Part shown: piece after piece, positions 1 through 8,068 of the stretch
How positions within the stretch are numbered: position 1 is the first letter of the stretch
Layout: each line of letters opens with the position of its first letter
The notes under the pieces: generated by a model
What the model was told of the DNA's origin: nothing
The model's input: only the letters and a program-made list of their open reading frames with translations
Database searches by the model: none
Origin: Pseudoneurospora amorphoporcata
Taxonomy: Eukaryota > Ascomycota > Sordariomycetes > Sordariales > Sordariaceae
Length of the DNA stretch: 15,218 bases
Direction of reading: 5' to 3'
Assembly (NCBI GenBank): GCA_033297205.1
Contig: MU859449.1
Span: forward strand, 1-15,218
Position numbers and translations under genes: made by a program

Positions 1-94
1 CTTCCGCTCCGCTCTGCTACAAGTGCATAGTTCACTGTAGCATCCCTATACTAGTACTATCATCATAGGCTAGTTAGGGCATTGCAGCAAACAC
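1..94 (+). repeat. Left terminal inverted repeat of the Tc1-like element
   Basis: Inverted copy of 472-565. Near-perfect for 83 bases, then a weaker match to about base 94 (three mismatches in the last eleven bases). It begins CTTCCGCTCCGCTCTG. It may be cut by the window edge. Confidence 0.85.
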
Positions 95-163
95 CTCTAT
101 TATTATTTTTCGCATTTTTAAAGTAGTTACAGATTTATTTAATACATTACCTAATTATTATTA

Positions 164-436
164 CTATCCGACGTAGAAAAGTAGGAAATTCGTTATTAGA
201 TATACTATTACTACTCTTATTACTATATACTTACTTATATATTTCTTAAAGTTACTAAAGTACGCTTCGATTAAGTTAAATTCTGGAGAGTATAGCAGTA
301 TATATTAGAATAATATACTAAACCTAGTATATATATAGTATATTTCATTACTAGGATACTAGCTAGCATTATTTATTACTACAATATTATCACAGATAGG
401 GAAAGAGTTTATTTTAAAGAGTAATCTCCTTTTTAG
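164..436 (-). pseudogene. Tc1/mariner (DD34E, DDE_3-type) transposase, C-terminal remnant
   Basis: A Tc1 transposase cuts and joins the element ends using a D, D, E metal-binding triad. Read on the minus strand, one frame gives VVINNAS followed by a stop, then YPSNEI, and further on LLYSPEFNLIEAYFSNFKK. These match the second-aspartate block (usually MDNxxxH) and the SPxxNPIE block of the family. The codon in the place of the second catalytic Asp is at 371-373 and the catalytic Glu at 266-268, with exactly 34 residues between them, the classical Tc1 DD34E spacing. The Asp is now Asn, the preceding Met is Ile, the His is Tyr and two expected Pro are Leu. Two in-frame stops lie at 359-361 and 305-307. 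Every change can be explained by C-to-T or G-to-A. The frame ends at a stop at 164-166. The first catalytic Asp and the whole N-terminus are absent. The family is clear; the gene is dead. Confidence 0.8.
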
Positions 437-471
437 TTATACTATAAAGCTAAGAATATTTATTATACTTT

Positions 472-565
472 TTGTTTACAGTAATGCCCTAACTAGCCTA
501 TAATGATAGTACTAGTATAGGGATGCTACGGTGAACTATGCACTTGTAGCAGAGCGGAGCGGAAG
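472..565 (-). repeat. Right terminal inverted repeat of the Tc1-like element
   Basis: Inverted partner of 1-94. Its outer end reads AGAGCGGAGCGGAAG. Differences from the left copy in the outer 83 bases are two transitions only, as expected if two identical repeats later decayed by C-to-T change. Confidence 0.85.
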
Positions 566-682
566 CGGTGGTACGACAGCAGTGCTGAAGAAAGCAGCGT
601 AGTTACAGCGTAGTTGCAGATACAATATAAGAATGTTGTAAAAGAGGTCTTAGAGAGTACTCCGCTCTCAAGATAGAAGATT

Positions 683-740
683 ACAGTAGACTCTGCACTG
701 TGAGAAACAACTATTATAGTGAACTCTGCACTATAAGAAA
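683..740 (+). repeat. Two direct 25-bp copies differing only by transitions
   Basis: 683-707 and 716-740 are the same 25-base sequence around CTCTGCACT, 33 bases apart. They differ at five positions, all A/G or C/T. The flanking 566-682 shows no gene. Confidence 0.6.
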
Positions 741-1415
741 AGACCATATTGTATTGCTTGAGTGTCCTTGCTTGCTTGCTTAAGGAGTGACTAACTAACA
801 GAGAGGAGAGGTCTTTATATACATAGGTGCTGAGTGTCTGGAAGCTTCTAGAGTGTAGAAGTGCTTGTAAGAGTACTATACCATGAAAGGAAAGAGTTGA
901 ATCTATAAGTTTCTATTGCATTCCAGAATGACAAATCAATCTAGGGAGAATGCTAAACAGGTTCGAGAATCCAGAACGCAGTGGTGAAACCTCTGTGTTC
1001 TAGTAGATTCTGTGGGGGTACAGTTGACTGATTTCATAACGTAGAAGGAATAGTATCCTTAGCAATCAGCCTTCTATACTACAAGGTAGTACAAAGCAGT
1101 TACAAGGCACAGTACTAGCTACACGTTAACATATATAGTATCAGACTAAGCGGTGTTCGTACGGTGGCCGAACTTATAGAAATAATTTTAACCTATTTGC
1201 TCGCATTTTTAAGCATAAGGTTATAAAAGTTTTTATTACTCTGAAGGGTATAATATATTTAATCATTGACAGCTTTATTATAATTTTAGCAATAATGACC
1301 GTTACCATACTTCTATGCTTATACGAACTCCTAGTACGCAGTACCTCTAGTTTTAACTCTACTCGTATATACCTGTTACTCGTAGTCTAATTTATTAAAA
1401 TAATCGACCTCCTAT
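741..1415. other. AT-rich non-coding stretch, no recognisable gene
   Basis: No open frame of useful length on either strand. 741-1140 is of mixed composition and could be part of an LTR or another element (see rejected items). From about 1180 the DNA is strongly AT-rich. A weak candidate decayed plus-strand frame begins at an ATG at 1295 and runs, with two stops, into the insertion point at 1423. It is described under findings. Confidence 0.5.
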
Positions 1416-1423
1416 AATATCTT
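1416..1423. repeat. Target-site duplication, left copy (AATATCTT)
   Basis: Identical to 2320-2327 and directly abuts the left inverted repeat. It marks the insertion point of the 896-bp element. Confidence 0.8.
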
Positions 1424-1501
1424 AAGAAGCGCTACTCGCACGTTGGCAAAACTCTACTCGCACGTAGATCCACATTTTTTTCCCATACATAACCCGAACC
1501 C
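1424..1501 (+). repeat. Left terminal inverted repeat of the 896-bp element
   Basis: Inverted copy of 2241-2319. It contains a 12-base direct repeat, CTACTCGCACGT, twice (near 1432 and 1453). Repeated subterminal motifs of this kind are often transposase-binding sites; that role is inferred. Confidence 0.85.
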
Positions 1502-2240
1502 GCTCGAAGTCTGCCTTGGCAGATGTATTCTTTCATAAATTTCGCCAAGCACATCTGGGCATTTCAATCTTTCAAGGTTGCTATACCATGCCAAGCCCAA
1601 ATTCCAGACTGCAGCGCACGCACCCCTAGATTTGCACCCAGACCTAGTTCTTATAGGGCATTTATATAGCGGTCTTACAGGGTACTTAGCGGCACGGTCG
1701 CACTTTTGCATGTTGCATTCAATTGAGGTCGCCCGATTGAGCTCGATTGAGCTCACTATACTGAACTGCACTCTACATTAATCTATGTAGGGTCAAGAAG
1801 AGGGGGGTCGATGAGACTATAGGGGATGTGAGCGCCACGGTCGCATGCGCCCATCGGCTGGGTCACTACATCAGTCATCTACATCGCGATTAGCTGGGGA
1901 AACGTACAGAAAAATGATGGATCATTCCGTACCGTCGACAGATGCTGGCGCTTTGTTTACTTGATGATATCTGATGATGCGCGACGTAGTGGATTGAAGG
2001 ATTACAATATGGTGATGTATGCGATGGTGGTTTGGTAAAGGAAGTAGTGCGACAAGGCACTAGTGCTGGTGCCAGAAAATCACAAGAGTTAGACTGCCCA
2101 GTCTGGGCTAGTCTGGGCGCCTAGACCAGAGTGGCCAGTGCAGTACGACTGCAGGGGTCTGAACGTGTATTGGGCTGAAATCTGGGAGCTTGGCGGGCAT
2201 GGTACGACCCAGACTGGTGCGGGACCATGGCAGGTCGCTA

Positions 2241-2319
2241 GGATTCAGGTTATGTATGGGAAAAAAAATGTGGATCCACGTGCGAGTAGAGTTTTACCAA
2301 CGTGCGAGTAGCGCTTCTC
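2241..2319 (-). repeat. Right terminal inverted repeat of the 896-bp element
   Basis: Inverted partner of 1424-1501, including both copies of the ACGTGCGAGTAG motif (reverse complement of the left-end repeat). Differences from the left copy are transitions plus one base in the T run. Confidence 0.85.
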
Positions 2320-2327
2320 AATATCTT
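2320..2327. repeat. Target-site duplication, right copy (AATATCTT)
   Basis: Identical to 1416-1423 and directly abuts the right inverted repeat. The sequence beyond continues the AT-rich host DNA seen left of 1416. Confidence 0.8.
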
Positions 2328-2960
2328 ATTAATAATAGTCTTCCTTTTAATACTAATATTAATACTATTCTTCGTCCTTAAGATACGAAAACTACGCGAA
2401 GACTATATTTAAGGGGTAACTATTTAAATAACGAAGAGGTCTAATAAGCTACGAGAAAGGGTTAGTATTAAAGGTATATTTAAAATCGAAGAAAGAGGGA
2501 GTATTATTAGTTTGCTAGCGGGCAGCTCAACTAACTAAAACTTAAAAAATATTATAGAAGTATAATGCTAGCTAGCGTAGCGAAGGTACAATTTTATAAC
2601 CGCTTCGTAGTTGATACCATTATATATATTAAAAAATTTATTACTAAGAATAATCTTATTATAGACTATAATTTTAATATAATAATCATCCTGTATAGTA
2701 ATAATATATAATATATTATAAAGGAAGGTTTAATACCTCATCCTCATAACTGTAATTATATTAATAATATCCTACATATAACCAAACTACAACTTTCTAA
2801 TCTCTCTGAACAAGCCAATCCTAAATTACTATAAGTAGAATTCGCTATTATTTTACTCAACTTTCATCTCCTTATATAAACTGTAATCTTTAATAGTAAG
2901 TAGTTTATTATAACTGATAAATATATATAAGCTTGTAATAATAAACTATACTTGTTATAG
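2328..2960. other. AT-rich decayed DNA, probably remains of an older element
   Basis: No intact gene. Joined to 1295-1423 by removing the inserted element and one target copy, a plus-strand frame can be followed to about 2710, with eleven or so stops, all TAA or TAG. Its last part, from about 2545 to 2710, is open. I cannot match it to a protein family, and in DNA this AT-rich some such frame is expected by chance. It may be an old RIP-mutated transposon body. Confidence 0.3.
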
Positions 2961-2983
2961 AGTTAGCCTGTGTTGGTTGCGCT

Positions 2984-3014
2984 AGTGATGGTCGCTTCTA
3001 AGACGACTATCACT
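2984..3014. repeat. Hairpin with 11-bp stem
   Basis: AGTGATGGTCG and CGACTATCACT are inverted copies with one mismatch (a transition) around a 9-base loop. It lies in a 220-base patch (2961-3180) of more balanced composition between two AT-rich blocks. That patch also holds a CT-rich run near 3111-3130 and no gene. Confidence 0.55.
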
Positions 3015-3189
3015 GTCTGCTCATATGATTAGCCGATGGTCTCCTGCCATGGACCCACTAGGGTTTATAGCTCGAGTCCCATAAAGTCAATCTCTCGAGC
3101 GCACATCTGCACTTCTCTCTTTCTCTCTCGTGCAATTACGCATATCTCATATCTACACCCAACCTTTCGCCCTCTGCCCGTGATAATAC

Positions 3190-3807
3190 TTAAATGAATA
3201 GAGGGTAAGTAGGCTTAAGAAGCGGAGCTAGAAGAGCCAGCTTATAAGCAAATAATATATATCGAGGTTTAGAAGTACTCAGGATTGAGGAAATTACCTT
3301 ACTGTCATTATTATTACTAAAATAACAAAATGAAATTTCAAGAACCTTCTTCTTAAGAGTAAAGCGAATAGGGAATTCTTATTCAACTTCGTTATTGCTA
3401 GAAAACTCATCCTTATCGCTAGAAAACTCAATAGGGGTAGCGGTCCGCTATTAAATAGGAAGAAATAAAGGTATTTCTAATTCCGCGGCGGGCTCCTTCC
3501 CCTTCTTCAACTTAAGGGTAGCCTTCTTAAGGGCAGCCTTCTTAAGAGCCGCCTTTTTCTTAGGAATAGCCTTCTTCTTAATAATAACTTTAATCGATTA
3601 CTCAGCTTCAATAAAAGTACAGCTTTTCTTTCTAAAGCGAACGGATACGCGCTATAGAATTATTACGTTAGGATCTTCCTAATTATCATAACCTTCGTTA
3701 TAACCTTCGCTATAGCCTTCGTCGAACTAGACTGAAACTATACTACTTCGAATATAAGACTGCTTTAAAGCAATGGAAATCTTTTTAAAAATCGTTTTAA
3801 GAGGCAT
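3190..3807 (-). pseudogene. Decayed Lys/Ala-rich reading frame, function unknown
   Basis: From an ATG at 3805-3807 one minus-strand frame can be read for 205 codons to a TAA at 3190-3192, interrupted by seven stops (3727-3729, 3679-3681, 3652-3654, 3598-3600, 3451-3453, 3448-3450, 3379-3381). All are TAG or TAA, so each lies one C-to-T change from a Gln codon; none is TGA. The frame starts MPLKTIFKK. In its middle is a Lys/Ala repeat (KKAALKKAALKKATLKLKK) resembling a basic nucleic-acid-binding or linker tail, then an acidic Ser/Asp/Glu stretch. The frame stays partly open upstream of the ATG, so the true start may lie further out. I recognise no family; a transposon-encoded basic protein is a guess. 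Stops are fewer than chance would give at this composition but not decisively so, and the lysine repeat could partly reflect a DNA repeat. Confidence 0.4.
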
Positions 3808-3929
3808 TATCGCAATAGGTTTATTTATTTTAAACGAAAAGTATAGAGTTTGAACTTCAATTCTATATAAAAATCATCGTGAAAGGTTACGATTTACGGA
3901 TTTACGGGATATGCGGATGTGTTGTGTCG

Positions 3930-3944
3930 GTGTGTGTGTGTGTG
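3930..3944 (+). repeat. (GT)7 microsatellite
   Basis: Seven GT units, just inside the point where AT-rich DNA gives way to balanced composition. Confidence 0.85.
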
Positions 3945-3996
3945 CCACCACTCATGCCAAGAAAACGGCCAGGCGTTTGAGTGTGGGAACATACGA

Positions 3997-4218
3997 TCAA
4001 AATCTGGCTCGGTTTTGTCTAGTGGGAGACTTAGGAAACACCACCAACTCACTCCTGACCGGTACCTTGACCACTACTTTTCCGTGTCCAAGTACCTGTC
4101 CTGAGCCTGCCTTCACGTCCTTGGCACTCTCGAAGTAACGATCAAAATTCCTGTCACCGCCAATATTGTTAATTGCAGGTTTGACTGTAGTTGTATAAAC
4201 TCGTTCGACGACAGTCAA
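3997..4218 (-). pseudogene. Possible copia-like retroelement protease fragment
   Basis: The minus-strand frame holds INNIGGDRNFDRYFES followed by VKAGSGQVLGHGKVVVKV. The order of a G-D-R-x-F block, an aromatic Tyr/Phe about three residues later, and a G-x-G-x-V-x-V block 20-25 residues on resembles the protease region of fungal copia-type polyproteins. The catalytic Asp-Ser/Thr-Gly expected just before the first block is not present: VKPAI stands there. There is no ATG at its head, and a stop lies just upstream. No integrase or reverse transcriptase follows on the minus strand, where unrelated AT-rich DNA begins below 3900. If real, it is a broken scrap; it may be chance. Confidence 0.2.
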
Positions 4219-7200
4219 CTTTTAACCAGTCAGATACCCCAAAAGTGGCTGAAGAACGGACGTCCGTGGGGATCAGAATAGTATCGCTCCCGCGACTGGA
4301 GCCCATCTCTTTGGTTCCCGGAATCGGATGTTACCCATATCGGCATTTTTCAACATTTCCATCATCACTTGGATGCCGATTAACAGCCTAGCAAGGAGCT
4401 ACCCATTAGCTCATCCATGGGCACCTTTGTTTCATCTTCGCTGTTACTGCAGCGGAAAAAAGTCCGCACCTTCCTGTCTCGGATGTCAGGTCGACCACTC
4501 GTTCAAGGCACACTCCGACTCTTACACCCTCATACTCATTTCACCCGGCAAGGCTACTCACAGATACACAGGCCACTACCACTCTGTGGCGCGGGAAGCC
4601 TCTCCGATGAATCCATAGCTGAAGCTTCTCAGGTTCGGCAGTTCATGTGCTTGAGTACGGTGCATGGAAGCCTTCTCGCTGAGCAACGGCTAACTGTGGT
4701 CGCTTACGACCTGAATACTATTTTCGTTTACTACAGCCTTGGTTGAGCCTTTCGACGGCAGACAGCAAACACTGGAAGAACAGCCACAATCCCGCGATCC
4801 GAACCCAGACATCAAGCCACAAGATCATACAATAAAGAAGAGCATGAACAGACCAATCTGAGCGTCTGCCGAACGAATACGACGGATGTCTAACCCAGTT
4901 CCTGATTACTTGTTTTTAGAGCTACTGTATCACTCACAAGTGTGGACAGATCCAATGGTCGACTAAGAAACGGCACCTTTCCCATGGCCTCAGGGATGGA
5001 CCGGCAACCATGCGTCAAAACTCATCAAGAGATTGGGCCAATGCAACCAGTTCCTGCAGTCTGTCTGTATTCCAGGAGGTTCGGGTAGGTAAGTTGTGAT
5101 TGGGAAGGCGTAAAGATGAAGATAACGAGGCAGAGGGAATCAGAACTGTGGATCCACAACCGAACGTTCGAGCTGTACCAAAGTCGTCTCCAACCACACT
5201 CCTCCTCCACAGAGTGTGGGGGATCAAGCATCCTCAAGATCTTACTGTTCACTGTCATCACTGGCCACATTTTCCCTCACTACTAGCACACCACGCCACC
5301 CCCAGTTTGAACCGTTAGCGGCAATGGTTCCTACTTGCCTTACTTCTCCCCGAGTGGCGGCCACCTCCACTATTCTGGACCAACGATATCAGTAATTAAT
5401 TGACGCGGCCACCCGGTCTGACTGGGCGCACTCCCTCAATTCAGTAAGCTCATCCAGCAGGTTTCTGTCTGATTGATTGAGGAAGATGGGTGGCTGCGAG
5501 GCCAGATGTGGCGCCCAAGGGCGACAAAGCCGTTACCTTGAGCATGTGGGCTTTGATGGATGTCCACACCGAGTTGAGCCGCTGACGATGGGTATGCATT
5601 GGTGGAACAGTGAGATCGAAGTGTGGGTGGGGAAATCAACTCTGCCTCTCTCACGTCGTCTCTTTTCTCTACTTGCTATGGATTAGTTCACTGACGAAGC
5701 CTCAGAATGTGCTTTCCTACCACTCAGTGGGCGTTCTGGTTCGCACACCATCCGACACTTTCATGAGCTTGTCAGATGAATAGCGTCTGTAAGGTACAAT
5801 CTCTTGATACTACCCACTGGTTCTGTCCACTATATTTCTACAGTCTGACCCCGATACACACAACTCCTGGAGACCCCGCTGACAAATAGCTATCAGGACT
5901 TCGACTGGAAGTACTAAAGCTATTCAACGAGCTATGAGCTCGAAGTAAAACCAACTATTCCCTTTTGGACACCACCTACACAACATGTTGGTCATTGTCC
6001 TACAAAACACCAAGCATCACGCAAAGCAGGTCAGCAGTGACACAATGAGCACAATCAGGAGTGTACCAACCACCGACATGCCAAATGTCCGGCGTCGCAT
6101 CACGAAGTACTACATACCTGTTTGCAACGGCGTACGAACCATACCAAAGGGTGAGTCTTCTTCCAATCATCCACGGCTCCGAGTACAATCTCGGGATGGC
6201 TTCCCCACGTGCCCGCCGCCCTCCTGCGGATGGATGGAAACACCAGTCTGACCAAAGGGTTGGCTCCCAGTGGCCCAAGTCCACTGTACCCGTGGCAACG
6301 AACCATCCACTAGACGATTTGTGAGGCTTTCACTCCCAGTTAGCCTTTTCCTGAAACACAGTGTCATGTTGAGTACGCTACGTCCCTCGACGTGAGGCAC
6401 ACGTCGCACGCATAACTACAGGATCGCGTGCCGATCGACATCCAAGTACCCGGGATGGCTTCTAGAATAGAACACATTGGCAGATGTGTGTCTGTCAGTC
6501 GCTAGGTTTGCTTCTGTGACACCGGAAAAGAACTATCCCGGGAAGTCCCACACCAAGTACGCCTGCCTTCTTTTGACGAAGATGGTTATTGAAGCGGAGG
6601 TTGTTGTTCACGCCTTCTCGTGCCCCCTCTTTGCTGACCGTCATCCTCACCAAGAGGTTTTGCGATGGCCTCAGAGTCATCAATAACAACCACACTCCCC
6701 GCTGACATAGCAGTGGTCTACCCCCTATCTTTGTCGACTTACGTACCTATCTCAACCTCCTCACCACGCCGTAGACCAATATTAATCACCACACCCATTC
6801 GGATAACCCCGATCTATAGTACCCGAGATGAAAAAGAGGGTGTGCGAATACGGGAAGCAACCATTCTACCCACGCCAAGGAAGCAAAATGAGTTCTCGAG
6901 TCTTACCGCTTATGATTGTAAGGGCTGGAGCCGCTAAGATTAAGGGGGATTTTAGAGGTAAATAGGTAACAGCGCTTATGGTGTTTGATAGCGGGAATGG
7001 GGCATCTATCTGCGACTATGGCCGCCTGGCTCCCCTACAGTGAGGAGGATGAGGCGAAATTGCATCTTACTTGCGCTTTGGACCAAGTTTAACTCACCGG
7101 TTGCGATAACTTTGCGCTTGTGAAATCTTTATCCTTGAGTATCATCGATGCAACTAGGAGAACAACAATGGGGGTTCACGAAGGTTCATTGTTGTACAAC

Positions 7201-7849
7201 CTCAGTTGTCACTATTCTTTCTGTCACACACTGTTCATGGAGACCCTAATTCCTCCCCTTTGTCCCTTTGCTTTGCCAACTTTCTTTCCCGCTTCGGCGC
7301 TTACGCCGTTAAAATTCGGCAGACGACAAACAATGCGCCACTAAGCTACCCATCCGAACCGAATTTATTTAGAAAAGGGGCAGGATTCCGCCTAATCGGC
7401 CCGGTATTTGATTGACACTGAATGCCATCTCAGTAAGCCGCCAAGATCTGCTTGATAAAGGGGCAAGGAAACATGGAAGCTATTCCTGACCAAATGGGGT
7501 GTAGAAAAGGAGGGATAAAGATCTGAATCTGAATATGATCTGATAAGGGTCTCAGCGGCCCCCTTTTGGGTGCTGATCTCGCATACAAGTAATGAGTTCT
7601 TCTCAACCGCTACCGTGGTTGAGGAATAACGTGATACGAGGGACATGAAACCACGCTACGGAGAATTTGAAAGACACACATCGCATGATGTGATGATTTG
7701 ATATCCCATGCAGCCAAGCCACGATAGGGGACGACAAGAGGCGTCAACGTGGGATATGATCAGACTTGTGCAATGCGTGAAAATACACCGTGATTGTAAT
7801 GGATGTGGATTTTGTTGACGCGTCAGTGGAAGAGGCTATGATTAAAGGC
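4219..7849. other. 3.6 kb with no recognisable gene
   Basis: Balanced composition, yet the longest open frame on either strand is about 110 codons, and overlapping frames on both strands are equally long, the pattern of non-coding or heavily decayed DNA. I looked for splice-joined exons and for retroelement gag, integrase or reverse-transcriptase motifs and found none I would defend. A 9-bp perfect stem with a 16-base loop lies at 7162-7195 (ACAACAATG / CATTGTTGT). Confidence 0.5.
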
Positions 7850-7910
7850 GGGGAAGAAAGAAAAGAAAAAGAGAAAAAAAAAAAAAAAGAAAAAAAAAAA
7901 AAAAAAGAAA
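7850..7910 (+). repeat. 61-bp all-purine, mostly A, tract
   Basis: Unbroken A/G for 61 bases, with A runs of about 15 and 17 separated by single G. On the opposite strand it is a T-rich polypyrimidine tract. It could be an old poly(A) tail of a retroposed sequence or a nucleosome-excluding promoter tract; nothing here decides. Confidence 0.85.
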
Positions 7911-7947
7911 CAAGTAATGACGGTAGATCAAGCAACGGGGGACTCAA

Positions 7948-8068
7948 ACCGGAGGCGCCGCCCGATGGCAGCCGCTCGGCTCCGGGGCCGAACCACCTCC
8001 CTGCGGCCGCACCGCATCGCGGTATCCGGGCCCTTGCTGTCGCGGAAGGGACTTGCAGCCGGCGACCT
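7948..8068. other. GC-rich patch
   Basis: About 120 bases visibly richer in G+C than the neighbours, with GGCGCC, GCGGCCGC and CCGGGCCC-like blocks, directly right of the purine tract. Frames run through it on the plus strand (7790-8092 and 7917-8108), but both are short and low in complexity. No product recognised. Confidence 0.5.

Larger units (their letters stand above)
1..565. mobile_element. Internally deleted Tc1/mariner DNA transposon with long inverted repeats
   Basis: The two ends are inverted copies of each other: base 1 pairs with base 565 and the match runs inward for about 94 bases (1-94 against 472-565). The outer 83 bases have only two mismatches, both C/T. The 377 bases between them carry, on the minus strand, the C-terminal part of a DD34E transposase (separate entry). 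A full Tc1-like element is normally 1.3-2 kb, so this copy has lost most of its interior, including the DNA-binding half of the transposase. It cannot encode an active enzyme and could move only in trans. The left end coincides with the window edge and the repeat may continue outside. A TA dinucleotide, the usual Tc1 target, lies at 571-572 just beyond the right repeat, but the exact outer end cannot be fixed here. Confidence 0.8.
1424..2319. mobile_element. 896-bp non-autonomous DNA transposon with 8-bp target duplication
   Basis: Its ends are inverted repeats of about 78 bases (1424-1501 and 2241-2319) with five mismatches, all transitions, and one T-run length difference. It is flanked on both sides by the identical 8 bases AATATCTT (1416-1423 and 2320-2327), in DNA that otherwise does not match, so both ends are fixed to the base. 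The terminal repeat starts (A/G)AGAAGCGCTACTCGCACG. The interior is far less AT-rich than the host DNA. I find no transposase; its longest open frame runs out of the left repeat and is an artefact. An 8-bp duplication is typical of hAT, P and some Merlin elements, whereas long inverted repeats recall Mutator-like elements, which usually duplicate 9 bp or more. The superfamily is left open. Confidence 0.85.

Noticed and set aside
526..747. 73-codon minus-strand ORF
   Set aside because: It is composed of the Tc1 inverted repeat and the 25-bp direct repeats (hence its repeated SYSAEFT/SHSAEST segments), not a gene.
634..1131. Possible solo LTR beginning TGTTG and ending GTTAACA, with a TATA-like TTTATATACA near 814
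   Set aside because: The flanks (AAGAA left, TATAT right) do not form a 5-bp target duplication, there is no second copy in the window, and TG...CA ends are easily met by chance.
1454..1771. 105-codon minus-strand ORF inside the 896-bp element
   Set aside because: Its end is read from the left inverted repeat, the same bases that give a similar peptide from the right repeat; there is no domain and no codon pattern.
6665..6937. 90-codon ATG ORF rich in Ser, Thr and Pro
   Set aside because: Low-complexity composition, no domain, no supporting splice sites or promoter; equal-length frames surround it on both strands.
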